From DATFJC01 sp964528795 (GTDB lineage: Bacteria; Patescibacteriota; Patescibacteriia; UBA2591; UBA6264), in contig CAZGUY010000020.1 of assembly GCA_964528795.1 (NCBI GenBank), positions 1 through 9,919 on the forward strand: a stretch of 9,919 nt of DNA, written 5' to 3'. Positions 1 through 5,519 of this stretch are shown here, in pieces. Position 1 is the first letter of the stretch; every line of letters begins with the position of its first letter. A program made the translations under genes and the position numbers. Below the pieces are notes generated by a model that worked only from the letters and a program-made list of their open reading frames with translations, did no database searches and was not told where the DNA came from.

Positions 1-59
1 AGTGGTTTTAAAAACGATGCGTTAGCAGTGACGTTCAATTCCCGCCGGCCCGACTCCCA
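1..59 (+). ncRNA. 3' end of a tRNA-like RNA gene (tmRNA or tRNA), partial at window edge
   Basis: Positions 33-53 read like the 3' side of a T-arm plus acceptor strand: a T-loop TTCAATT (34-40), then CCCGC (41-45), CGGCCCG (46-52) and A (53). This order and wording are typical of tmRNA 3' ends and also occur in tRNAs. An abrupt palindromic terminator follows directly (59-86), which supports this being the end of an RNA gene. The 5' strand of the T-stem, expected to be GCGGG-like just before 34, is absent: the sequence there is GTGACG. CCA is not encoded in the usual place. The gene could be interrupted by a group I intron, be an attachment-site remnant, or be an atypical tmRNA. The 5' part lies outside the window, so identity is not settled. 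Confidence 0.4.
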
Positions 60-86
60 AATACCAGTATATACTGGTATTTTTAT
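59..86 (+). terminator. Rho-independent terminator after the RNA gene
   Basis: A perfect 24-nt palindrome (59-82, arms AAATACCAGTAT and ATACTGGTATTT) runs into a T-run (80-84) followed by more A/T. The apex must open by about 4 nt, leaving a stem of about 10 bp. It sits immediately after the tRNA-like 3' end and before trxB, so it most likely ends the RNA transcript. Confidence 0.75.
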
Positions 87-93
87 TATTATT

Positions 94-106
94 TGCTATA
101 TAAAAT
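94..106 (+). promoter_or_regulatory. Possible extended -10 promoter for trxB
   Basis: TGC-TATATA (94-102) looks like an extended -10 element (TGn-TATAnn) about 50 nt upstream of the trxB start. No good -35 is present at 16-18 nt spacing because the terminator palindrome occupies that space. The rest of the 87-153 stretch is plain A/T-rich leader with no clear Shine-Dalgarno near the ATG. Confidence 0.3.
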
Positions 107-153
107 AATGAGAGTAAAATAAAAATAGGGTAATTAATATTAATTTTAAATAT

Positions 154-1080
154 ATGTTAGACCTTTTAATCATAGGGGCGTCAGCAGCTGGTTCCTCGGC
201 TGCAATTTATGCTGCCCGAAAAAAATTAAATTTTAAAATTATTGCTAAAGAAACCGGAGGAGAAATAGCTACCTCTGGTGAAGTAACAAATTTTCCAGGC
301 TGGGGAAAAACTGATGGTGAAACTATTTCAAAGGATTTTCAAAACCACCTTAAAATGTATGACATAAAACCGGAACTAGATTTAACAGCAAAAAAAATTA
401 CACTCCAACCCAACAACAACCTTATAACCAAAGCTAAAAAATCTGAAGGAGGAGTAAAAGAATATAAATCAAAATCTATTATTATTGCAACTGGAATGGA
501 ACCTAGACGTTTAAAAGCACCGGGAGAGAAAAAGCTCAGAGGAAAAGGAATAAGTTATTGCACAGTTTGTGATGGACCTCTTTTTCAAGGGAAAATAGTA
601 GCTACTATTGGGGGAGGTAATTCAGCTCTGGAATCTGCTATTATGCTAAAAGATATTGCAAAAAGGGTTTATTTAATCAACATAAACGACAAATTTAAAG
701 GGGATTCTGTACTAATAGAAAAAGTGAAAAAAGCCAAGAATATAAAAATTTTATATAATGCTACCACAACTAAATTTATCGGAGACAAATTTTTAAAAGA
801 ATTAGAATACAAGGATAAAAATAGCAAAAAAGAAAAGCTAGATGTTCAAGGCGCTTTTGTACATATTGGTATGATTCCTAATTCTAAATTTACTCCTGAA
901 AAATTAGAAAAAAATGATTACGGTGAAATTATAATTAATAAAAAATGTCAAACTAATATTAAAGGATTATTTGCAGCAGGTGATGTTACTAATCTTCCAT
1001 ATAAACAAATAGCTATTGCTTCTGGTCATGGTACGACAGCTGCCCTATCAGCTATTAATTACTTAAATAAACAAAAGTAA
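154..1080 (+). CDS. trxB: Thioredoxin-reductase-like FAD/disulfide oxidoreductase
   Basis: A flavoprotein of 308 residues, the normal length for low-Mr thioredoxin reductase, which reduces thioredoxin in the cytoplasm through FAD and a redox-active disulfide. Visible landmarks in order: N-terminal FAD dinucleotide motif GASAAGSSAA (residues 8-17), ATGMEPRRL (112-120), redox motif C136-T-V-C139-D140, second nucleotide motif GGGNSALE (153-160), and the C-terminal FAD motif AAGDVTN (274-280) followed by KQIAIASGHG. The usual HRRxxFR segment that binds the NADPH 2'-phosphate is replaced by N-I-N-D-K-F-K (175-181), so NADPH may not be its electron donor. The ATG at 154 places the FAD motif at the usual distance from the N-terminus. 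No thioredoxin gene is in the window. It is transcribed alone, with a terminator at 1101-1128. Confidence 0.88.
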   Translation: MLDLLIIGASAAGSSAAIYAARKKLNFKIIAKETGGEIATSGEVTNFPGWGKTDGETISKDFQNHLKMYDIKPELDLTAKKITLQPNNNLITKAKKSEGGVKEYKSKSIIIATGMEPRRLKAPGEKKLRGKGISYCTVCDGPLFQGKIVATIGGGNSALESAIMLKDIAKRVYLININDKFKGDSVLIEKVKKAKNIKILYNATTTKFIGDKFLKELEYKDKNSKKEKLDVQGAFVHIGMIPNSKFTPEKLEKNDYGEIIINKKCQTNIKGLFAAGDVTNLPYKQIAIASGHGTTAALSAINYLNKQK

Positions 1081-1100
1081 TAGCAAAACAATATAAAATG

Positions 1101-1128
1101 AAAAATAGGCCTTACGGGGCCTATTTTT
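1101..1128 (+). terminator. Terminator, probably bidirectional, between trxB and the zinc-ribbon gene
   Basis: An 11-bp perfect stem AAAAATAGGCC (1101-1111) / GGCCTATTTTT (1118-1128) with a 6-nt loop. The T-run serves the + strand (trxB), and the A-run at the left gives a T-run for the minus strand, so it can also end the convergent zinc-ribbon gene that stops at 1154. Confidence 0.8.
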
Positions 1129-1153
1129 ATAATATAAAATTTAATAAATACCT

Positions 1154-1393
1154 TTATTTTTTTACATAAACCTTACCTTGAATAATTTTATAAATATCTC
1201 TACCTTGAAATTTTCTTTTTCTAGCAATCTTTTCCTGGCAATTAGGACATATCATTTTTTTATTAGTATAATCTTTTGTAATTTGACTAACAAAACATTT
1301 TACTAAATGACCAGAACCATATTTATGATATTTATATAAAAGGGTATTACACTTTTCGCAATAAATTTTAATTGTTCTAAAATCTTTTGACAT
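1154..1393 (-). CDS. Small zinc-ribbon protein, function unknown
   Basis: A basic protein of 79 residues with two CxxC knuckles, C12-E-K-C15 and C49-P-N-C52, and a lone C33 in GHLVKCFV. This spacing fits a four-cysteine zinc ribbon, so zinc binding is likely. Such small ribbons often bind nucleic acid or a larger enzyme, but nothing here identifies the partner. The C-terminal tail (residues 53-79) is rich in K and R. The only ATG near the first knuckle is at 1393, so that start is used. No Shine-Dalgarno is visible, and a strong hairpin lies 14 nt upstream (1408-1438), so how it is transcribed is unclear. It stops just before a shared terminator. Confidence 0.7.
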   Translation of the reverse strand: MSKDFRTIKIYCEKCNTLLYKYHKYGSGHLVKCFVSQITKDYTNKKMICPNCQEKIARKRKFQGRDIYKIIQGKVYVKK

Positions 1394-1407
1394 TATATAA
1401 ATAAATC

Positions 1408-1438
1408 AAAAGATACGCCTTAAAACAGCGTATCTTTT
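1408..1438 (-). terminator. Hairpin between the long ORF and the zinc-ribbon gene (terminator or 5' UTR element)
   Basis: An 11-bp perfect stem (AAAAGATACGC 1408-1418 / GCGTATCTTTT 1428-1438) with a 9-nt loop. On the minus strand it falls 12 nt after the stop of the 731-residue ORF and ends in CTTTT, fitting a terminator for that gene. The zinc-ribbon start codon is only 14 nt further on, leaving no room for a separate promoter, so partial read-through or a leader role is possible. Confidence 0.65.
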
Positions 1439-1450
1439 ATATTAATAGTT

Positions 1451-3646
1451 TTATAATATATTTTTGATGTTCTTTACTACTTTCTCCGGCTTAGTAGTTT
1501 TAATAAAATGAATCTCTTTACCAGATTCTTTCATTTCTTCAAAAATCTTAGAATCTTTAATGTGATCCTTAAAATCAATGCCTGCTAAAACAATTAATGG
1601 ACCTTCCTTATCAACAAAATGTTTAAAGAAAGACATAAATCTAGATTTTTTTATTTTATCCTGAACCCTTCTTCCTTCTTCATCATCATATAAATTTTCA
1701 AAGAAAAAAGCATCAACAATTGAAGCATTTTTATCAATTATTTTTTTATGTAACTCTTTGTCGTCTTTAATAGTATCTAAAATATCCTTTTTATTCTCGT
1801 AATCAAGAGAATATAAAGGTATGCGCTTATCCTCTTTAATATTTTTCATAGACAACTCAATAACTTTATCCCGAATTTTATCAACTCGTAATTTAGCAAT
1901 CTCTCTTAAAAATATATTTTCTTTTTTAGATAGTTCTTTTAATTGTCTTGGGACATCCAAAAGACTCAAAAGTTCCTCACCACCCCCGACATGTTCTTTT
2001 ATTCGCTTTCTCATATCTTGACTTATATCTTGACCTAACTCATGGTCAATTGTATCTTGTCTGACTAGCATAGTTAATACTATCGGTATATTACAACCCT
2101 TTTCCACTATTTTCTCCACTTTATCCAACTTTTCCTTATAATCCTTCCATATTTCTGGATTATAAGAACATGATGATACAAATAATTTAGAATTTTTATC
2201 ATCCTCAAGTCTATTTGAGAGAAATTCTTTTAGTATTTTAACTAAATTACCAATATCGCCACCTTTAATATCTTTTATAAAAGCCTCTCTTGTCTCTTTT
2301 GTAAAAGTACTTTTTTTGGCTACTTCAAGATTTTCTTCTAGATCCATTTCTTCAGACACTTTTTTTAAATTGTATATTTTAAATATTTCCTCTATAGAAT
2401 CATATAATTCACAATTACTACCTATTGCATCTTTTATATTCTTTTCAAGCTGATCCGCATTTAATTCTTCTTTTTTGTCTTGATCTTTGTCTTCTTTTTC
2501 TTTTATGTTTTCTTCAAATTCTTCAAGTATTGGCTTGACTTTGCTAATATTACCTATATCTTTTTTAATTGATTCTTCAAGACTATAATATTCTTCCCCA
2601 AGTCTTCTTCCATCATCTTCAATTTTCTCAGTTCGACTTTTAAGATCACCTAAATGTATAAAAAATGATTCTACTGGCACTGAACCCATAATCTCATTTA
2701 TAGACCCTTTAAAGTCTTCACTCCGAGCTGATACAACTGGTTTATCTAAATTTATGCCACTTGCTATACTAACATCAGGGGAAAATCTTTTTCTAAAATA
2801 TCTAATATCAGCCTCAATATCAATATCATCGACTTCAGGAGCTTCTATTTTTTTTCCTTGATTCTTATATTCTTCTAATAAAATTTCTAAATATTCTTTT
2901 CTTGTCTTTATACCTTCAACAGTATTTTTATCTAAAAATTCTTTCTTGTATTGAGTTAACTTATTTAAAAGGTCAGTAATATTATTTTTAATACCTTTTA
3001 ATCTTTTCAAGCGTTCACTTTTTTCCTTTTTAAAGGCTTTTATAGCCTCTTCAGGCGTTTTATACCCTAACAAAGTCATTAAATCAATTTCCTTGTCATT
3101 AAGAATTTCTTTAAGCTTGGGGTTAGAAATTTTCATATTTTCAGCATCAACCCCAACATTTTTAGCATTATCAATAGAAACTTCAGTTTCTTTAGTATTT
3201 TTGATTGCCTCTTTTACTTTTTCCTTTTCTGACTCTAATTTATCTAGCAGTTCTTGATTTTTCTCATTAAATAAATCTTCTAATTCTTGTTTTTGCTCTT
3301 CATTAGGTTCTATTTCTATTTTACCGGTATCACCTTCTAAAACTTCTTTGAATAGTCTTTTCATTTTTTCTTTGCCTTCATTGCTTGCTAAACGAGAAAT
3401 ATAATAAATATTAAATGCCATTTTTAATGTTTTAGTAAAATCTATTTCTCCAGTTTGTTTGTTTCTAACCTGAAAATGGTCAAGATAAGAAAAAAGACGT
3501 AAAGCATTTCTACTAGAAAATTCAAGTTTTTGAGTCCTTCTTCTTTCTTCACCAGTAGAAAACTCTAAAGAATCTCCTACTTTATTGTAATAGTCTACAA
3601 ATTCACTATCTAAAAGTTCAACAATTTCAGCTATTTGCTCACCCAT
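1451..3646 (-). CDS. Long, highly charged protein of unknown function (possibly the C-terminal part of a larger protein)
   Basis: I do not recognise the family. It has 731 residues, is very rich in K, E and D, and has no signal peptide or membrane segment, so it is probably cytoplasmic. Residues 110-265 look helical and coiled-coil-prone, and an acidic low-complexity linker lies near 375-400. Hydrophobic strand-like stretches (ESFFIHLGDL 326-335, CNIPIVLTMLV 518-528, GPLIVLAGIDF 682-692, EIHFIKTTKPEKVV 711-724) suggest an alpha/beta domain at the C-terminus. I looked for a von Willebrand A MIDAS motif (DxSxS) and for Walker motifs and saw neither. The ATG at 3646 is only the first ATG: the frame is open and protein-like for 28 codons further upstream, with no ATG, GTG or TTG, up to a -1 slippery heptamer inside the preceding gene. 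The true product may therefore be a fusion with that gene. Confidence 0.7.
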   Translation of the reverse strand: MGEQIAEIVELLDSEFVDYYNKVGDSLEFSTGEERRRTQKLEFSSRNALRLFSYLDHFQVRNKQTGEIDFTKTLKMAFNIYYISRLASNEGKEKMKRLFKEVLEGDTGKIEIEPNEEQKQELEDLFNEKNQELLDKLESEKEKVKEAIKNTKETEVSIDNAKNVGVDAENMKISNPKLKEILNDKEIDLMTLLGYKTPEEAIKAFKKEKSERLKRLKGIKNNITDLLNKLTQYKKEFLDKNTVEGIKTRKEYLEILLEEYKNQGKKIEAPEVDDIDIEADIRYFRKRFSPDVSIASGINLDKPVVSARSEDFKGSINEIMGSVPVESFFIHLGDLKSRTEKIEDDGRRLGEEYYSLEESIKKDIGNISKVKPILEEFEENIKEKEDKDQDKKEELNADQLEKNIKDAIGSNCELYDSIEEIFKIYNLKKVSEEMDLEENLEVAKKSTFTKETREAFIKDIKGGDIGNLVKILKEFLSNRLEDDKNSKLFVSSCSYNPEIWKDYKEKLDKVEKIVEKGCNIPIVLTMLVRQDTIDHELGQDISQDMRKRIKEHVGGGEELLSLLDVPRQLKELSKKENIFLREIAKLRVDKIRDKVIELSMKNIKEDKRIPLYSLDYENKKDILDTIKDDKELHKKIIDKNASIVDAFFFENLYDDEEGRRVQDKIKKSRFMSFFKHFVDKEGPLIVLAGIDFKDHIKDSKIFEEMKESGKEIHFIKTTKPEKVVKNIKNIL

Positions 3647-3690
3647 TTTTTCATCTAATGCCTCATCCCACTTAATTCCATTTTCTACTT

Positions 3691-3714
3691 CTGGTTCGAT
3701 AAATTCTAAACCAG
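3691..3714 (-). other. Inverted repeat downstream of the slippery site
   Basis: On the minus strand CTGGTT (3714-3709) and AACCAG (3696-3691) form a 6-bp stem with a 12-nt loop, extendable by one G-T pair. It begins 15 nt after the A-AAA-AAG heptamer and overlaps the stop codon of the upstream ORF (3708-3706). Stimulatory hairpins for -1 frameshifting usually start 5-9 nt after the slip site, so this spacing is long. Confidence 0.3.
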
Positions 3715-4539
3715 CATCTTTAAAAATTTCTTTTTTAGTTTTTCAATTTCTTCCAAAGCTTTTTCAATATCTTGAGCTTGTTGACGCATTTCTTCGTTTT
3801 CCATATCTTTTTCAACTAACTTTTCTACCTCAGGCCAAACTTTTTCTGTATTTATTTTAAATCTTTTCTGTGCTTTTTTAACCACTTCATCATCAGTCGG
3901 GTCATCAGAAGGAATAGAATCTATACTTTTCTCAAAATATTTTTTAGTTTTATTTAAAGCCCTTTTTACATCCTCGTCTAAATCTTTAGAAAAACCTCCC
4001 TTATGCCAATTTCTTATAATTTCTGAGCCAAATTTTGCAAATTTCGGCCAATAGCCAAGCCTTTGAGCTATTTTTTGGATTTCAGGGCTAGAAAGTACTG
4101 CCCCTTCTTTTTCAAATTGTTTATCATAGTTTTCTTTTGTGCATTGTCTAAGTCCAGGCAACTTACTTTGAAACCAATCATTAACAGCAGGATCTTCTAT
4201 AGCATTCTGAAGAAAAGCAAAGCCTGTTTTTTGATATAATTCCCGTATTTTATTTATAGCTAAACCAATTTCTTTTGGGTGTTTACTAATAGCTTTATGA
4301 GCCCCTTCATGAGCAGCTACAAACTTAGCTTCATCTTTGTTTTCTTTAATATGATTAGGGTCTAGGGTTATAGAATTTTCTTCAGGATTAAAAAAACTGC
4401 CCTTACCGGGCTTACCTATTTTTATTTCCATTCCAAAATCAGAACCAACTCTTTGAGCAATCATTTCTAATTCTTTAAAACTTTCATGAAGTTCTTTATC
4501 TTCCTTTTTTTGTCTTACATTAAATTGTTCTTTAGACAT
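3706..4539 (-). CDS. Putative HExxH zinc metallopeptidase-like protein
   Basis: A protein of 277 residues. Residues 71-87 contain H77-E-G-A-H81 in a helix-like context (AAHEGAHKAISKH), the zinc/catalytic motif of HExxH peptidases. QNAIEDPAVNDW (111-122) follows at a distance where a third acidic ligand (E115 or D116) is expected. Residues 15-60 look like a small alpha/beta N-terminal part (GMEIKIG, NSITLDP), and the C-terminal 60 residues are a charged helix. No signal peptide is visible, so it is probably cytoplasmic. The substrate is unknown, and loss of peptidase activity cannot be excluded. GAGGAA upstream of the ATG (at 4556-4551 on the minus strand) is one of very few purine-rich Shine-Dalgarno candidates in the window. 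It lies in a duplicated copy of the tkt 3' end. The stop (3708-3706) lies shortly after a dnaX-like slippery heptamer. Confidence 0.7.
   Translation of the reverse strand: MSKEQFNVRQKKEDKELHESFKELEMIAQRVGSDFGMEIKIGKPGKGSFFNPEENSITLDPNHIKENKDEAKFVAAHEGAHKAISKHPKEIGLAINKIRELYQKTGFAFLQNAIEDPAVNDWFQSKLPGLRQCTKENYDKQFEKEGAVLSSPEIQKIAQRLGYWPKFAKFGSEIIRNWHKGGFSKDLDEDVKRALNKTKKYFEKSIDSIPSDDPTDDEVVKKAQKRFKINTEKVWPEVEKLVEKDMENEEMRQQAQDIEKALEEIEKLKKKFLKMLV
3730..3736 (-). other. Candidate -1 frameshift slippery heptamer A AAA AAG
   Basis: In the reading frame of the metallopeptidase ORF the codons are CTA AAA AAG, giving the heptamer A-AAA-AAG in the correct phase (residues 269-270 are AAA and AAG). 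This is the heptamer used by Escherichia coli dnaX. A -1 slip continues as GAA ATT TTT AAA GAT through 28 open codons into the ATG at 3646. GGAAG lies about 12 nt upstream, where a stimulatory Shine-Dalgarno could act. No experimental support is available, and a homopolymer indel would look the same. Confidence 0.45.
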
Positions 4540-4544
4540 ATTTT

Positions 4545-4574
4545 ATTATAAAACTTCCTCTACTTTTTTAACAA
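4545..4574 (-). promoter_or_regulatory. Possible promoter inside the repeat, upstream of the metallopeptidase gene
   Basis: TTGTTA (4574-4569), an 18-nt spacer, then TATAAT (4550-4545), which ends 5 nt before the ATG at 4539. If used, it would give an essentially leaderless transcript. The same place in the tkt copy reads TATAAG, a weaker -10. A/T-rich sequence makes chance matches common. Confidence 0.3.
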
Positions 4575-4585
4575 TTGCTTTTTTG
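4547..4585 (-). repeat. Direct repeat, downstream copy (tkt 3' end duplicate)
   Basis: 39 bp matching 5521-5559 with a single mismatch (T at 4561 against C at 5535). Read in the tkt frame on the minus strand it encodes the last residues of transketolase, KAIVKKVEEVL and a TAA stop, and the mismatch is a synonymous valine change. Here the sequence instead supplies the end of the toxin gene in another frame and the leader of the metallopeptidase gene. Similarity continues weakly to 4537 (11 of 14 extra positions if aligned from 4537). Confidence 0.88.
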
Positions 4586-5183
4586 ATTGTTTTTTAAAAA
4601 ATTTCTTAACCCTTGTCCATGAAACATTATCAATCATTTCAGGCATTGGTTGCTTTTCAGCTTCTTTAAAATAACATAAACTTTTTAAAACATGAACCAT
4701 ATTAAAATCAATGTCCCTATATTTTTTAACAAAAATATCCAATAATTTATCAAATTTAATTTCTTGGCATATAAAATAAAGATCTATAAAATCTTTTTTA
4801 CTCCCACGCCTGGAAATAGTATCCAACTTCATGCAACCAATATCGAAAATACCTGCCACTTTAACATTAACAAATTCTTTTGTAGAAAATAAAACAGGAT
4901 AAGGATAATAAAGAAAAGTTACACGAATATTATTGAACAATCCATGCAACGTTCCCGTATCCTTTGAAGTTAAAGAAAACTCTCCCATCTTACTTATTTT
5001 TTTAATTATAATTTCTGGTTTAAACGAATTTTTAGTAAAAAAATCAAAATCTAAAGATTTACGATGCCCCAAGTGTAGGGCTAAACCCGTACCACCAGCC
5101 AAATAAAAATTTTTAATAAAATTAGTTTGACTTAATAAGACCAAATTTTGTTTTGCCTTTTTTGTAATGACTTTTTCAAACAT
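4560..5183 (-). CDS. AbiEii/AbiGii-like nucleotidyltransferase toxin
   Basis: 207 residues. The N-terminal third has the nucleotidyltransferase signature of the AbiEii/AbiGii toxin family: FYLAGGTGLALHLGHRKSLDFDFFT, with the GGT loop at 30-32 and the D45-x-D47 pair expected to bind metal. KLDTISRRGSKKDFIDLYFI (119-138) matches the conserved family segment with K119 and the R-G-x-K-K-D-x-x-D motif. Family members transfer nucleotides, in studied cases to tRNA acceptor ends, and are neutralised by a partner antitoxin. The target here is unknown. The start overlaps the end of the DUF6922-like gene by 52 nt, which implies translational coupling. The last seven residues and the stop lie in the tkt-derived repeat, so the C-terminus is chimeric. 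The core motifs look intact. Confidence 0.85.
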   Translation of the reverse strand: MFEKVITKKAKQNLVLLSQTNFIKNFYLAGGTGLALHLGHRKSLDFDFFTKNSFKPEIIIKKISKMGEFSLTSKDTGTLHGLFNNIRVTFLYYPYPVLFSTKEFVNVKVAGIFDIGCMKLDTISRRGSKKDFIDLYFICQEIKFDKLLDIFVKKYRDIDFNMVHVLKSLCYFKEAEKQPMPEMIDNVSWTRVKKFFKKQSKKQLLKK

Positions 5184-5461
5184 GAAATTTCTTTTTTATT
5201 AAAATTAAAAATTATTGACCAAAAATTAGCACTTCTATAAGTTAAAATACGAGATTCAAGTACAATTTTTTTTAAAAATTTTTTTGAAAAAGTATTTTCT
5301 AACCACTTAAAATCTTTTTTATCCCCATATTCTAATATTCTTTCAGCGATAAAAGAAGGATATTTTTTAATATCCAATCTTTTAAAATCTACATCCCAGA
5401 AATAATTTTCAAGAAATTTTGGTAATTTGGATTTAGTTTTAAATATATTTTTACCTGTCAT
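5132..5461 (-). CDS. DUF6922-like antitoxin partner of the AbiEii-like toxin
   Basis: 109 residues from the ATG at 5461. It begins TGKNIFKTKSKLPKFLENYFWDVD and contains RILEYGDKKDFKWL (41-54) and RSANFWSI (76-83), the pattern of the small DUF6922 proteins that sit directly upstream of AbiEii-type toxins, for which an antitoxin role is inferred. An in-frame ATG at 5548 would add 29 residues (KKWRKFYKNIFNFGVDFF and onward) that overlap the tkt 3' end and do not resemble the family. A strong promoter with its -10 ending at 5471 lies between the two ATGs, so the shorter start is chosen. There is no Shine-Dalgarno, and the mRNA is probably leaderless. It overlaps the toxin by 52 nt. Confidence 0.75.
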   Translation of the reverse strand: MTGKNIFKTKSKLPKFLENYFWDVDFKRLDIKKYPSFIAERILEYGDKKDFKWLENTFSKKFLKKIVLESRILTYRSANFWSIIFNFNKKEISCLKKSLQKRQNKIWSY

Positions 5462-5470
5462 ATTACTTAA

Positions 5471-5499
5471 ATTATAGCATAAATTTATAAAAAAATCAA
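5471..5499 (-). promoter_or_regulatory. Promoter of the antitoxin-toxin operon
   Basis: TTGATT (5499-5494), an exact 17-nt spacer, and TATAAT (5476-5471) preceded by TGC, giving an extended -10. The antitoxin ATG is 9 nt after the -10, so transcription would start about 2-4 nt before the ATG. The promoter lies outside the duplicated repeat, so the cassette carries its own promoter. Confidence 0.65.
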
Positions 5500-5519
5500 C
5501 TCCAAAATTAAATATATTC

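Noticed and set aside
11..30. Codons AAC GAT GCG TTA GCA (NDALA) resembling the end of a tmRNA tag
   Set aside because: No in-frame stop follows (next codons GTG ACG), and a tag this close to the acceptor 3' strand does not fit one-piece tmRNA architecture. Probably coincidence.
1821..2021. A 66-residue open frame on the + strand
   Set aside because: It lies wholly antisense within the long minus-strand ORF, has a low-complexity composition and has no start signals, so it is a shadow.
1451..3646. von Willebrand factor A or ATPase domain in the long ORF
   Set aside because: No DxSxS MIDAS motif, Walker A or Walker B was found. The C-terminal strand-like segments alone are not enough.
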